Source: Thermomonas carbonis
Lineage (GTDB): Bacteria > Pseudomonadota > Gammaproteobacteria > Xanthomonadales > Xanthomonadaceae
Length of the DNA stretch: 64,000 bases
Assembly: GCF_014396975.1 (NCBI RefSeq)
Contig: NZ_CP060719.1
Location: 621,501 to 685,500 of the forward strand
Direction: 5' to 3'
Numbering within the stretch: the stretch's first letter is position 1; every line of letters begins with the position of its first letter. Shown piece by piece: positions 45,725 to 54,791 of this stretch. The notes under the pieces are model-generated. The model saw nothing but the letters and a program-made list of their open reading frames with translations. It did not search any database and had not been told where the DNA came from. A program made the position numbers and the translations under genes.

Positions 45725-46798
45725 TCAACCCGGGCCGGAAGCATCGGCCTTGCGGATGCCGCGCTGCGCCTCCTGGTTCGCTTCCAGGCGAAGCGCGCGA
45801 TCGCGCGCGCGTTGTGCTGCCGCGTTGTCGCCCAGGGCCTGGTAGGCCTCGGCCAGGCTGCGATGGAACCGCGGTTCGTCCGGCAGCATGCGGATGGCAC
45901 GGCGATAGTGGGCAACGGCGTCGGCCGGCACGCCCGCCTGCGCGCGCGATTGCCCGATCAGGAATTGCGAGAACGGATCGAAGGCCTGCGCGCGCGCCAG
46001 GCGCTTTTCGTACATGGCGACCTGCGCAGCGTCGCCTTGCGCGCGATGGAAACCGACCAGGTTGGTCAGCGCACCCACGTGGTTGCGCTGCAGGGTGAGC
46101 GCACGCAGGTAGGCGCGCTTCGCCTCCTGGCGACGGCCGGCGCGCGCATGCACCACGCCGGCATTGCTCCAGATCGTCGCGCTGGATGCGTCGAGCGCCA
46201 ATCCCGCGGCAATCGCCTCGCTGGCGGCGGCGGACTCGCCCTGCAGCAGTCGCTCGACCGCGTGGTTGTTGTGCAACAGGGCGATCATGCGTGCATCGGA
46301 GATGCGCAGCGGCTTGCGCCCGACCGCAACCCCACGCCAGCCGACATCGACCGAATGGCGCGCGCCATCGATCAGCACGCCGACATTGACATGGGTGGCG
46401 CGGAACAGCGTGCCATCCTGCATGCGCATCGACAGCGCGTCGTCCGAGGCCTGCGCGAACGCCTTGATGCCCGATGCGCGCGCCATCGCGATGAACATCA
46501 TGGTGAACGACAGGCAGTTGACCCGGCGCAGCGCGAAGCTCTCGGCGATGCCATGGGTCGGCTGCTCCTGGTAACGCAAGGCCAGGCCGTCGTCGGCGAT
46601 CATGAAATCGACCAGTGCCTGCACGCGGATCGCGTCGTCGATCCGGTGATCGACCACGTCGGCCGGCAACATGCGGTGCAGCTCGTCCGGCAAGGCCATC
46701 GCCGCTTCGACGGGGTTCGCGCGCCCAGTGGTTGCAAGGGCATCGGGGCCGCTCACGCAGCCAAGCAAGAACAGCAACAAGCAGAAGGCCCGCAGCAT
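45725..46798 (-). CDS. Transglutaminase-like/TPR lipoprotein
   Basis: 357 residues. A lipoprotein signal LRAFCLLLFLLGC has a good lipobox (LLGC). A transglutaminase-like region has Cys in RVNCLSFTMMFIAMARASGI (about residue 98), His in ATHVNVGVLIDG and Asp in HSVDVGW, a plausible Cys-His-Asp triad. From about residue 185, tetratricopeptide repeats run to near the end (WSNAGVVHARAGRRQEAKRAY, AVAHYRRAIRMLPDEPRFHRSLAEAYQALG). Function is unknown; envelope-located peptidase or transferase activity is conceivable. The start MLRAFC was preferred to a longer in-frame one because it exposes the signal. Confidence 0.75.
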   Translation of the reverse strand: MLRAFCLLLFLLGCVSGPDALATTGRANPVEAAMALPDELHRMLPADVVDHRIDDAIRVQALVDFMIADDGLALRYQEQPTHGIAESFALRRVNCLSFTMMFIAMARASGIKAFAQASDDALSMRMQDGTLFRATHVNVGVLIDGARHSVDVGWRGVAVGRKPLRISDARMIALLHNNHAVERLLQGESAAASEAIAAGLALDASSATIWSNAGVVHARAGRRQEAKRAYLRALTLQRNHVGALTNLVGFHRAQGDAAQVAMYEKRLARAQAFDPFSQFLIGQSRAQAGVPADAVAHYRRAIRMLPDEPRFHRSLAEAYQALGDNAAAQRARDRALRLEANQEAQRGIRKADASGPG

Positions 46799-47004
46799 CG
46801 TTCCTCCTCCCGGCACGCGCGCGATCCAGCAACGGGGAGCGGGCCCAGTATGCGCCCGCCAGACGGCCGATTTAGAGGAACGACCCTAATGATCTGTGCG
46901 AGGTTTCAGGCGCGGGCCACGCGGCCTGCGACAGGGGCGACACATCCAGACAAGCAGGGGCCACAGGGTGCCCTCGCCTTCAACGCATACCGGGGAACAG
47001 ACCA

Positions 47005-47232
47005 ATGACGATGGTGATCTGCAAGGAATGCAAGGCCCAAATCAGCACGCTGGCGGTTGCCTGCCTCCACTGCGGCGCGACCAGGCGCAAGACGCCGAGC
47101 TACACGTTCATCGCGGCCGCGTTCGTCGGCCTCACCCTGCTCGCGAACACGTGGATGCTGTGGCGGCTGTACGAGGTCGAATCGCGCGCCAACGCCCGCG
47201 ATATCGTGCAGGGCGTGCACGGCAGCCAGTGA
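47005..47232 (+). CDS. Small zinc-ribbon membrane protein
   Basis: 75 residues. The N-terminal CKECKAQISTLAVACLHCG is a CX2C-X13-CX2C zinc ribbon, followed by one transmembrane helix (TFIAAAFVGLTLLANTWMLWRLY) and a short charged tail. GGGGAACAG before the ATG gives a fair ribosome-binding site. Zinc-ribbon/helix proteins of this size are common and uncharacterised. It is convergent with glmS and has no partner gene. Confidence 0.65.
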   Translation: MTMVICKECKAQISTLAVACLHCGATRRKTPSYTFIAAAFVGLTLLANTWMLWRLYEVESRANARDIVQGVHGSQ

Positions 47233-47295
47233 CGTCACGCATCGCGAGACGCTGAGCGGGTGGTCGATCGCGCGGGCGCGCGGCCCGCGCAAGAC

Positions 47296-49128
47296 TTATT
47301 CCACCGTGACCGACTTCGCCAGGTTGCGCGGCTTGTCGACGTCGGTACCGCGGGCCAATGCGGTGTGATACGCCAGCAACTGCACGGGAATGGTGTGCAC
47401 GATCGGCGACAGCACGCCGACGTGGCGCGGGGTGCGGATCACGTGCACGGCCTCCGATTCGCCGAAATGGCTGTCGGCGTCGGCGAACACGAACATCTCG
47501 CCGCCGCGCGCGCGCACTTCCTGGATGTTGGATTTCACTTTTTCCAGCAACGCATCGTTCGGGGCGATCACCACCACCGGCATGTCTTCATCGACCAATG
47601 CCAGCGGACCATGCTTGAGCTCGCCTGCCGGATAGGCCTCGGCGTGGATGTAGGAGATTTCCTTGAGCTTCAAGGCACCTTCCAGCGCGATCGGATAATG
47701 CCGGCCGCGGCCGAGGAACAAGGCGTGCTGCTTCGGACTGAACTTGTCCGCCCAGACCGCGACCTGCGGCTCCAGGTTCAGCGCGTGCTGCACGCTGCCG
47801 GGCAGGTGGCGCAGGTCATCGACATATGCCGCTTCCTGCGCGTCATCGATGCTGCCGCGCAGTTTCGCCAGCACGCCGGTCAGCGCGAACAGCGCCACCA
47901 GTTGAGTGGTGAACGCCTTGGTCGAGGCCACGCCGATCTCCGCGCCGGCGCGGGTGTAGAACACCAGTTTGCTGGCGCGCGGGATCGCGCTTTCCGGCAC
48001 GTTGCAGATCGACAGGGTGCGGTCCTGGCCCAATGACTTGGCGTATTTCAGCGCTTCCATCGTGTCCAGGGTTTCCCCGGATTGGGAGATGGTGACGATC
48101 AGCTGCTTCGGATTGGCCACCACCTTGCGATAGCGATACTCGCTGGCGATGTCGACCGCGCATGGAATGCGGGCGATGTCTTCCAGCCAGTAACGCGCGG
48201 TCAGGCCGGCGTAATAGCTGGTGCCGCAGGCGAGGATCTGCACGGATTCGATATCGCCCAGCACCTCGGCGGCGTTGGTGCCGAACAGCGTGGGATCGAA
48301 GCCGCCGGCATCCACGATGCCCTCCAGGGTGTCGCTGATCGCGCGCGGCTGTTCGTGGATTTCCTTCTGCATGAAGTGGCGGTACGGGCCCAGTTCCAGC
48401 GAGGCCAGTGATACGTCGGAGAGATGCACGTCGCGTGCGGTCTCGACGTCGTCGGCGTCGAACACGCGCACGCCGCCGAGGGTGAGTTCGGCGGTGTCGC
48501 CTTCTTCCAGGAAGATCACCTTGCGCGTCGCCGAGAGGATCGCGGACACATCGGATGCGACGAAGTTCTCGCCCTCGCCCAGACCGACCAGCAAGGGGCA
48601 ACCCATCCGCGCGGCGACCAGCGTGGACGGGTCGCGGCGATCGATCACCGCGAGTGCGTACGCGCCCTCGAGTTCCTTGACGGCCTTCTGCAGCGCCTGC
48701 AACAGGCCCAGGCCCTGCGCGCGGTAATGGTGGATCAGGTGGGCGACCACTTCGGTGTCGGTCTGCGAAGTGAACTCGTAGCCGAGCGCGCGCAGGCGTT
48801 CGCGCTGCGCCTCGTGGTTCTCGATGATGCCGTTGTGGACCAGCGCGAGGTCGCCGTGGCTGATGTGGGGATGCGCATTGCCTTCGGTGACCCCGCCATG
48901 CGTGGCCCAGCGGGTATGGCCGATGCCGAGCGTCGCGTCGAAGCCTTCGGCGAGCGCGGCGGCTTCCATCTCGGTCACGCGGCCGGTGCGGCGCACGCGG
49001 CGCACCGCATCGCCGTCGATGACCGCGATGCCGGCGGAGTCGTAGCCGCGGTATTCCAGGCGCTTGAGGCCATCGACCAGCAAGGGCACCACGTCACGGT
49101 GGGCGATGGCACCAACGATTCCACACAT
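47296..49128 (-). CDS. glmS: Glucosamine-6-phosphate synthase (isomerizing)
   Basis: 610 residues, standard length. The N-terminal glutaminase domain begins [12 protein letters not shown] with nucleophile Cys2; HTRWATHG and the HNGIIENH loop follow. Two SIS domains carry [19 protein letters not shown] and the C-terminal KSVTVE that closes the active site. It converts fructose-6-phosphate and glutamine to glucosamine-6-phosphate, the first step of UDP-GlcNAc synthesis that glmU (57.5-58.9 kb) completes. It is divergent from the sigma-54-controlled efflux operon, with 148 bases between starts. No glmS ribozyme is present or expected in this group. Confidence 0.97.
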   Translation of the reverse strand: MCGIVGAIAHRDVVPLLVDGLKRLEYRGYDSAGIAVIDGDAVRRVRRTGRVTEMEAAALAEGFDATLGIGHTRWATHGGVTEGNAHPHISHGDLALVHNGIIENHEAQRERLRALGYEFTSQTDTEVVAHLIHHYRAQGLGLLQALQKAVKELEGAYALAVIDRRDPSTLVAARMGCPLLVGLGEGENFVASDVSAILSATRKVIFLEEGDTAELTLGGVRVFDADDVETARDVHLSDVSLASLELGPYRHFMQKEIHEQPRAISDTLEGIVDAGGFDPTLFGTNAAEVLGDIESVQILACGTSYYAGLTARYWLEDIARIPCAVDIASEYRYRKVVANPKQLIVTISQSGETLDTMEALKYAKSLGQDRTLSICNVPESAIPRASKLVFYTRAGAEIGVASTKAFTTQLVALFALTGVLAKLRGSIDDAQEAAYVDDLRHLPGSVQHALNLEPQVAVWADKFSPKQHALFLGRGRHYPIALEGALKLKEISYIHAEAYPAGELKHGPLALVDEDMPVVVIAPNDALLEKVKSNIQEVRARGGEMFVFADADSHFGESEAVHVIRTPRHVGVLSPIVHTIPVQLLAYHTALARGTDVDKPRNLAKSVTVE

Positions 49129-49169
49129 GCAGGGCAACTCCGTTATCGATGCCGAAGTGTAACGGGGCC

Positions 49170-49208
49170 GGTGTCCGCGCGGACGCGGCCGGCGTCCGGA
49201 CGGACACC
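49170..49208. promoter_or_regulatory. Paired NtrC-type upstream activator sites
   Basis: Two 16-bp sites GTGTCCGCGCGGACGC (49171-49186) and GCGTCCGGACGGACAC (49192-49207) are near-exact reverse copies of each other. Their centres are 21 bp (two helical turns) apart, about 75-100 bp upstream of the predicted transcription start. This is the spacing expected for cooperative binding of a sigma-54 activator, probably the regulator encoded in the same operon. Confidence 0.6.
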
Positions 49209-49248
49209 GTGGACGCACTTCAAGTCCTTTGGAATCAACAGCTTGCAG

Positions 49249-49264
49249 TTGGCACGCTTGTTGC
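49249..49264 (+). promoter_or_regulatory. Sigma-54 (-24/-12) promoter
   Basis: TTGGCACGCTTGTTGC fits the RpoN consensus, with GG (49251-49252) and GC (49263-49264) exactly 10 bases apart. Transcription would begin near 49276, right at the adaptor's ATG (49277), so the transcript may be nearly leaderless. Confidence 0.85.
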
Positions 49265-49276
49265 GCTGTACACGGC

Positions 49277-50593
49277 ATGGACAACAAATTTCCTTCCGAC
49301 CGCAGCCCCGACCGCAATCGCATCCGCGACACTGCCGGCCAGGACCAGGTGCGCGCCGCGCCTGCCAACCCGAACCGCCGCCGCTGGCTGGTGGGCGCCA
49401 TCGCCGGCGTGGTGTTGATCGCCCTGTTCGGCTGGATCGCCTCGGGCTGGCTGGGTGGCGGGCGTTCGTACGACGCCGCGCGCCTGCGCATCGCCGAGGT
49501 GAAACGCGGCGACCTGGTCCGCGACCTCAGCGCCGACGGCCGTGTCATCGCCGCCAACAGCCCGACCCTGTATGCGATCGCCGCCGGCACGGTGACCTTG
49601 CAGATCGTCGCCGGCGACAAAGTCACCAAGGACCAGGCGCTGGCGGTGATCGACAGCCCGGAACTGCGCAGCAAGCTGGTGCAGGAAGAGTCGTCGTTGG
49701 CGAGCATGGAGGCCGAGGCCAGCCGCGCCCTCCTCGATGCGCAGATCATGCGTGCCAATGCGCGCAAGTCGCTGGACCAGGCCACGGTGGAACGCACAGC
49801 GGCGATGCGCGATCTCGAACGCTACCAGCGTGCCTTTGATGGCGGCGCGGTGCCGCAGAACGACCTGGCGCGCGCGCAGGACGACATGAAGAAAGCCGAG
49901 ATCGGCCTGGCCGCGGCCGGCAAGGATTTCGAATTGCAGAGCCGTGGCGCCGGCCTGGACGCACGCAACAAGCAGTTGCTGGCCGACCGCCAGCGCGCGG
50001 TAGTCGCCGAACAACGCCGGCAGGTCGAAGCGCTGACCCTGCGTGCGCCGTTCGATGGCCAGGTCGGCCAGGTGCAGGTGCCGCAGGGTACCAGCGTGAT
50101 CGCCAACGGGCCGGTGCTCAGCGTGGTCGACCTGAGCCGCTTCGAGATCGAAATGAAGGTGCCGGAGAGCTTCGCCCGCGACCTCGCGATCGGCATGCCG
50201 GCGCAGATCACCAGCAACGGCGCGCAATTCGCCGGCGAGATCGCCGCGGTCTCGCCGGAAGTGGTGAACGGCGAAGTCACCGCACGCGTGCGCTTCGCCG
50301 ACGGCAAGCAGCCGCCGGGCCTGCGGCAGAACCAGCGCCTGTCGGTGCGCATCGTGATGGACACCCGCAAGGACGTGCTGATGGTCGAGCGCGGCCCGTT
50401 CCTGGAGCAGGAAGGCGGCAGCACCGCGTACGTGGTGGACGGCGACACCGCCGTGCGTCGACCGATCCGGGCCGGCGCGTCCAGCCTCGACGCCGTGGAA
50501 ATCGTTTCGGGACTCAGGGCCGGCGACCGCATCGTCGTCTCGGGCACCGACCAGTTCGACAACGCGGACCGCGTCCGCATCTCGGGAAATTGA
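49277..50593 (+). CDS. HlyD/MacA-like periplasmic adaptor of ABC exporter
   Basis: 438 residues. A charged cytoplasmic N-terminus (about 36 residues) precedes one helix ([22 protein letters not shown]). The adaptor body has a first lipoyl half ([23 protein letters not shown]), a long helical hairpin (about 140-250), the second lipoyl half ([20 protein letters not shown]) and a beta-barrel domain. It should bridge the MacB-like permeases encoded downstream to an outer-membrane channel. No Shine-Dalgarno sequence is seen, which fits the nearly leaderless transcript predicted from the sigma-54 promoter. First gene of an eight-gene operon-like array. Confidence 0.88.
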   Translation: MDNKFPSDRSPDRNRIRDTAGQDQVRAAPANPNRRRWLVGAIAGVVLIALFGWIASGWLGGGRSYDAARLRIAEVKRGDLVRDLSADGRVIAANSPTLYAIAAGTVTLQIVAGDKVTKDQALAVIDSPELRSKLVQEESSLASMEAEASRALLDAQIMRANARKSLDQATVERTAAMRDLERYQRAFDGGAVPQNDLARAQDDMKKAEIGLAAAGKDFELQSRGAGLDARNKQLLADRQRAVVAEQRRQVEALTLRAPFDGQVGQVQVPQGTSVIANGPVLSVVDLSRFEIEMKVPESFARDLAIGMPAQITSNGAQFAGEIAAVSPEVVNGEVTARVRFADGKQPPGLRQNQRLSVRIVMDTRKDVLMVERGPFLEQEGGSTAYVVDGDTAVRRPIRAGASSLDAVEIVSGLRAGDRIVVSGTDQFDNADRVRISGN

Positions 50594-50597
50594 ACCC

Positions 50598-50810
50598 ATG
50601 AACGCATTCGTCGCCCTCCCCAACGCCTTCAACTGGACCCCGGAGCAACTCGCCGAGGCGGTGCCGTTGCGCCTGCACGAAGCGATCGCCTTCGATGCCG
50701 CCGGCCTGCAAGGCGACCTGGTCGCCGCCAACGCGTCGCGCGAGCAGTTGCGCATCGCGCACCACTACCGTGCGAACGCCGCAATGCCGCCGCGCTTCCG
50801 CATTTCCTGA
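50598..50810 (+). CDS. Small conserved-position hypothetical protein
   Basis: 70 residues starting MNAFVALPNAFNWTPEQLAEAVPLRLHEAIAF and ending RANAAMPPRFRIS. No signal, membrane helix or known motif. It begins 4 bases after the adaptor stop and ends 28 bases before the ATPase gene, which leaves no room for anything else, so it is probably translated. The LREQLRIAHHYR-like middle may be helical. A small accessory or regulatory peptide of the exporter is conceivable; no function is assigned. Confidence 0.5.
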   Translation: MNAFVALPNAFNWTPEQLAEAVPLRLHEAIAFDAAGLQGDLVAANASREQLRIAHHYRANAAMPPRFRIS

Positions 50811-50838
50811 TCACGCCCTCCACGCAAGGAACCTCGCC

Positions 50839-51570
50839 ATGCTCGACATGCGCCAAGTCACCAAGGTTTACCGCACCGAACTCGTCGAGACGCATGCGCT
50901 GCGCTCGCTCGACCTGCATGTCGGCGAAGGCGAGTTCGTCGCCGTCACCGGCCCGTCGGGTTCCGGCAAGACCACCTTCCTCAACATCGCCGGCCTCTTG
51001 GAAACCTTCACCGACGGCCACTTCAGCCTGGACGGACAGGATGTGCGCGGGCTCAACGACGATGCACGCAGCAAGCTGCGCAACCAGAAGATCGGCTTCA
51101 TCTTCCAGGGCTTCAACCTGATCCCCGACTTGAACCTGTTCGACAACTGCGATGTGCCGCTGCGCTACCGCGGCATGCCGGCGAGCGAACGCAAGCTGCG
51201 CATCGAGGACGCGCTGGGCATGGTCGGGCTGGGATCGCGGATCAAGCATTACCCGGCGGAACTCTCCGGCGGCCAGCAACAGCGCGCGGCGATCGCGCGT
51301 GCACTGGCGGGCAGCCCGCGACTGCTGCTGGCGGACGAGCCCACCGGCAACCTGGATTCGCAGATGGCACGCAGCGTGATGGAGCTGCTGGAGGACATCA
51401 ACCAGCAGGGCACCACGATCATCATGGTCACCCACGACCCGGAACTCGCCGCGCGCGCGCAACGCAACGTGCACATCGTCGACGGCATGGCCACCGACCT
51501 GTCGCTGGAACCCGGGCTGGCGCGCACGCCGGCATCGAGTGCCGACGCCACCACTTCCCACCTCGCCTGA
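50839..51570 (+). CDS. ABC transporter ATP-binding protein (MacB/LolD type)
   Basis: 243 residues. Walker A GPSGSGKTT (about 40), Q-loop FIFQGFNLIP, signature LSGGQQQR, Walker B LLLADEPTGNLD and the H-loop VTHDP are all intact. The DEPTGNLDS form and short length match ATPases of the LolD/MacB group that drive FtsX-type permeases (mechanotransmission exporters for lipoproteins, peptides or antibiotics). AAGGAAC upstream of the ATG is a fair ribosome-binding site. The C-terminal about 20 residues (ARTPASSADATTSHLA) are a non-conserved extension. Confidence 0.93.
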   Translation: MLDMRQVTKVYRTELVETHALRSLDLHVGEGEFVAVTGPSGSGKTTFLNIAGLLETFTDGHFSLDGQDVRGLNDDARSKLRNQKIGFIFQGFNLIPDLNLFDNCDVPLRYRGMPASERKLRIEDALGMVGLGSRIKHYPAELSGGQQQRAAIARALAGSPRLLLADEPTGNLDSQMARSVMELLEDINQQGTTIIMVTHDPELAARAQRNVHIVDGMATDLSLEPGLARTPASSADATTSHLA

Positions 51571-51583
51571 GCAGGCCACGCCC

Positions 51584-52885
51584 ATGTTCGGCTATTACCT
51601 CAACCTCGCCGTGCGCAGCTTCAAGCGCAACAAGGCGCTCACCGTGCTGATGGTGCTGGCGATCGCGCTGGGCATCGGCGCATCGATGACTACGCTGACC
51701 GTGTTCCATGTGCTGTCCGGCGATCCGATCCCCGACAAGAGCGACCGCCTGTTCTACGTGCAGCTCGATCCGGAAACCATGCAGGGCTACCGGCCCGGCG
51801 AAGAGCCGCAGAACCAGATGACCCGCTTCGATTCGGAAGCGCTGCTGGCGCAGAAACGCGGACTGCGCCAGGTCATCACCAACGGCGGCAACGTGGTGAT
51901 CACTCCGGAAAAGCCAGGCGCGGCACCGGAGTTCACCGACGCCCGCTACGCCAGCAGCGATTTCTTCGCCATGTTCGACGTGCCGCTGAAATACGGTCGC
52001 GGCTGGACCGCTGCGGAGGACGAGGGCAAGGCGCGCGTCGCGGTGCTCAGCAAGGAAACCAACGACAAGCAGTTCGGCGGCGCGGACAGCACCGGCAAGA
52101 CCCTGCGCATCGATGGCAACGACTTCCGCATCATCGGCGTGCTCGATGCCTGGCGACTGGTGCCGCGCTTCTACGATCTCTACAACGACCAGTACGACAC
52201 CACCGAGGGCCTGTTCCTGCCCTTCAGCACCTCGCGCGACCTGAAGATGGGCACCCAGGGCAGCACCAACTGCTGGGGCGATTCCGGCGGCGACAGCCGT
52301 TCGCTCACCGCGCCCTGCGCCTGGCTGCAGTACTGGGTGGAACTGGAATCCCCGGCGAAGGCCGCGGACTACAGGAACTACCTGGTCAACTACTCCGACC
52401 AGCAGCGCAAGGCCGGGCGGTACGAGCGTCCGACCAATGTGCGCCTGCGCAACGTGATGGAACTGATGGAGTTCAACGAAGTCGTGCCCGGCGACGTGCG
52501 CCTGCAGCTGTGGCTGGCGTTCGGCTTCCTGCTGGTCTGCCTGGTCAACACCGTGGGCCTGCTGCTGGCCAAGTTCCTGCGCCGCAGCGGCGAGATCGGC
52601 GTACGTCGCGCACTGGGTGCATCCCGCAGCGAGATCTTCAAGCAATGCCTGGTCGAAGCCGGCACGGTCGGCGTGGCCGGCGGTCTGTTGGGGCTGGTGC
52701 TCGCCCTGCTCGGGCTATGGGCGGTGCGCCAGCAACCGGCCAGTTACGCCTCGCTCGCCCACCTCGACGGCTCGATGCTGTTGTCGACCTTCGCGCTGGC
52801 CGTGCTCGCCAGCCTGCTCGCCGGCGTGTTGCCCGCGTGGCGGGCGATGCAGGTGGCACCTGCGATCCAACTCAAGTCGCAATGA
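51584..52885 (+). CDS. MacB/FtsX-type ABC permease (first of two)
   Basis: 433 residues. The N-terminal helix (ALTVLMVLAIALGIGASMTTL) leads to a large periplasmic MacB-type domain (about 45-300) and three C-terminal helices of the FtsX domain (WLAFGFLLVCLVNTVGLLLA, VAGGLLGLVLALLGLW, LLSTFALAVLASLLAGVL). RRSGEIGVRRALGASRSEI is the coupling-helix motif of this family. The periplasmic domain contains NCWGDSGGDS and CAWLQYW, two cysteines that might form a disulfide. It would form a heterodimer with the second permease encoded after a palindromic repeat. Confidence 0.88.
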   Translation: MFGYYLNLAVRSFKRNKALTVLMVLAIALGIGASMTTLTVFHVLSGDPIPDKSDRLFYVQLDPETMQGYRPGEEPQNQMTRFDSEALLAQKRGLRQVITNGGNVVITPEKPGAAPEFTDARYASSDFFAMFDVPLKYGRGWTAAEDEGKARVAVLSKETNDKQFGGADSTGKTLRIDGNDFRIIGVLDAWRLVPRFYDLYNDQYDTTEGLFLPFSTSRDLKMGTQGSTNCWGDSGGDSRSLTAPCAWLQYWVELESPAKAADYRNYLVNYSDQQRKAGRYERPTNVRLRNVMELMEFNEVVPGDVRLQLWLAFGFLLVCLVNTVGLLLAKFLRRSGEIGVRRALGASRSEIFKQCLVEAGTVGVAGGLLGLVLALLGLWAVRQQPASYASLAHLDGSMLLSTFALAVLASLLAGVLPAWRAMQVAPAIQLKSQ

Positions 52886-52895
52886 ACTCAGAACT

Positions 52896-52983
52896 GTCAT
52901 TCCCGCGAAGGCGGGGATCCAGCTCTTCAGGCCTTGCCCCTCAAGACATTCAAAAGCTGGATTCCCGCCTTCGCGGGAATGAC
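52896..52983. repeat. Palindromic repeat (GTCATTCCCGCGAAGGCGGG family)
   Basis: 29-bp arms at 52896-52924 (GTCATTCCCGCGAAGGCGGG then GATCCAGCT) and 52955-52983 (AGCTGGATTCCCGC then CTTCGCGGGAATGAC) match except at one base. It sits between the two permease genes inside the operon. This is a well-known dispersed intergenic palindrome of proteobacteria; in a transcript it would form a long stable stem and could affect mRNA decay or relative expression. Confidence 0.85.
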
Positions 52984-53007
52984 GAGCAAAAGATACGGAG
53001 CACCATC

Positions 53008-54234
53008 ATGGAATTCCGCCCCATCCTCTCCACCCTGATGCGCCACAAGATCGCGGCGACGCTGATCGTGCTGGAGATCGCGCTGTCCTGCGCGATCATC
53101 TGCAACGCGCTGTTCCTGATCGGCGAACGCATGGATCGCATGAACATGCCGAGCGGCATCGCCGAAACCGAGCTGGTCCGCATCCAGGCCGCCAGCATGC
53201 GCCAGCTGTCCGGCGACGATGCGCTGAACACGTCGATCACCCGCGAGTACCTCGACGCATTGCGCAAGGTGCCGGGGGTGAAGAGCGCCGGCATCGCCAA
53301 CCAGATCCCGTTCGGCGGCTCCAGCAACAACAGCGGCGTGCGCCTGAGCGACGAGCAGCAACACAGCACGCTCAACGCCACCGTCTACCTGGACGAAGGC
53401 AATTTGCTGGAAAACATGGGCCTGCGGCTGGTGTCGGGCCGCGATTTCACCGCCGACGAATACCAGGACATGGCGGTGCTCGAGAAGTCCGGCGACCAGG
53501 CACGCATTCCCGGCGCGATCATCAATCGCTCGATGGCCGAAAAGATGTTCCCGGGCCAGAACCCGCTGGGCAAGGTCTTCTACAGCTGGGGTGAATCGCC
53601 GACCGCGGTGATCGGCGTGATCGAGGACCTGGCGCGGCCCAACAGTGTCGGCCAAGGACCGTACGCGATGATCTTCGCACTGCGCGAGTACGGCCCGGGC
53701 CTGCACTACATCCTGCGCACCGAACCCGGGCGTCGCGCGGAAGTGCTCAAGGCGGCTGTCGTCGCACTCAAGAAGACGGATCCCAACACGCTGGTGGTCA
53801 ACAACGACACCTTCGACGAAATCCGTGCGGGCTTCTTCGAGCAGGATCGTTCGATGGCGTGGATGCTGGTGGTGGTGATCGCCGCGCTGATGCTGGTGAC
53901 CGCGCTCGGCATCGTCGGCCTGGCCAGCTTCTGGGTGCAGCAACGCACCAAGCAGATCGGCGTGCGGCGCGCGCTGGGCGCCACCCGCGGGCAGATCCTG
54001 CGCTACTTCCAGGTGGAGAACTTCCTGCTGGCCAGCGCCGGCATCGTCCTCGGCATGCTGATGGCCTACGGGATCAACCAGTTGCTGATGGCGAAGTACG
54101 AACTGCCACGGCTGCCGCTGTTCTACCTGCCGATCGGTGCGGTCGCGCTGTGGTTGCTGGGGCAGGTCGCGGTGTTCTGGCCGGCACGCAAGGCAGCATC
54201 GGTGCCGCCCGCCATCGCCACGCGTTCGGTCTGA
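53008..54234 (+). CDS. MacB/FtsX-type ABC permease (second of two)
   Basis: 408 residues with the same fold as the preceding permease: N-terminal helix (KIAATLIVLEIALSCAIICNALFLI), a MacB-like periplasmic domain (about 45-280), then three C-terminal helices (WMLVVVIAALMLVTALGIVGLASF, LLASAGIVLGMLMAYGI, LPIGAVALWLLGQVAVF) and the coupling motif RTKQIGVRRALGATRGQI. The pair probably forms one transporter with the single ATPase. The start ATGGAATTC has GGAG eight bases upstream, directly after the palindromic repeat. Confidence 0.88.
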   Translation: MEFRPILSTLMRHKIAATLIVLEIALSCAIICNALFLIGERMDRMNMPSGIAETELVRIQAASMRQLSGDDALNTSITREYLDALRKVPGVKSAGIANQIPFGGSSNNSGVRLSDEQQHSTLNATVYLDEGNLLENMGLRLVSGRDFTADEYQDMAVLEKSGDQARIPGAIINRSMAEKMFPGQNPLGKVFYSWGESPTAVIGVIEDLARPNSVGQGPYAMIFALREYGPGLHYILRTEPGRRAEVLKAAVVALKKTDPNTLVVNNDTFDEIRAGFFEQDRSMAWMLVVVIAALMLVTALGIVGLASFWVQQRTKQIGVRRALGATRGQILRYFQVENFLLASAGIVLGMLMAYGINQLLMAKYELPRLPLFYLPIGAVALWLLGQVAVFWPARKAASVPPAIATRSV

Positions 54235-54282
54235 TCCTTCGCCGCCCGCCTACAATCACCGCATGCAATTCCCGGGATCCCC

Positions 54283-54771
54283 ATGAACCACGTCGTTCGC
54301 CGATGCGGCATCGCCCTGTTCGCCACGATGGCGTTCGCGGCGTCGGCCGCCAACCCGCAGCCGGCGTCCTTGCACGACACCATCGCCGCGCTGGACAGCG
54401 CGGTGTTCGATGCCTTCAACCGCTGCAGCGAGCCCGCGCAATTGCAGGCGCATGCCGACCATTTCGCGCCGGACGTCGAGTTTTACCACGACACCGGCGG
54501 CGTCACCTGGACCCGCGAGGCGATGATCGAAAACACCGCAAAACATGCCTGCGGCCATTACACGCGCGAGCTGGTCGCCGGCAGCATGCAGGTGTATCCG
54601 GTCAGCGGGTTCGGCGCCATCTCGCGCGGCGTGCATCGCTTCTGCCGGGTCGACAGCGGACGCTGCGAAGGCGAAGCCGATTTCACAATCGTGTGGCGCC
54701 AACAGGACGGCGGCTGGAAGATCACGCGCGTGCTGAGTTACGGTCATCGGCCCAACCCGGCCGCGCCCTGA
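54283..54771 (+). CDS. Exported NTF2-like (DUF4440-type) protein
   Basis: 162 residues. A signal peptide (GIALFATMAFAASAANPQ) precedes an NTF2-like cone fold: HDTIAALDSAVFDAFNRCSEPAQLQAHADHFAPDVEFYHDTGGVTWTREAM, then FTIVWRQQDGGWKITRVLSYGH at the end, as in DUF4440/SnoaL-like domains. Three cysteines occur in the domain. Members bind or convert small hydrophobic ligands, but many are uncharacterised. Position between exporter and two-component genes suggests a periplasmic accessory, perhaps a ligand binder; this is inference. Confidence 0.75.
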   Translation: MNHVVRRCGIALFATMAFAASAANPQPASLHDTIAALDSAVFDAFNRCSEPAQLQAHADHFAPDVEFYHDTGGVTWTREAMIENTAKHACGHYTRELVAGSMQVYPVSGFGAISRGVHRFCRVDSGRCEGEADFTIVWRQQDGGWKITRVLSYGHRPNPAAP

Positions 54772-54791
54772 GCAGCGAGCCACCGGATCCC

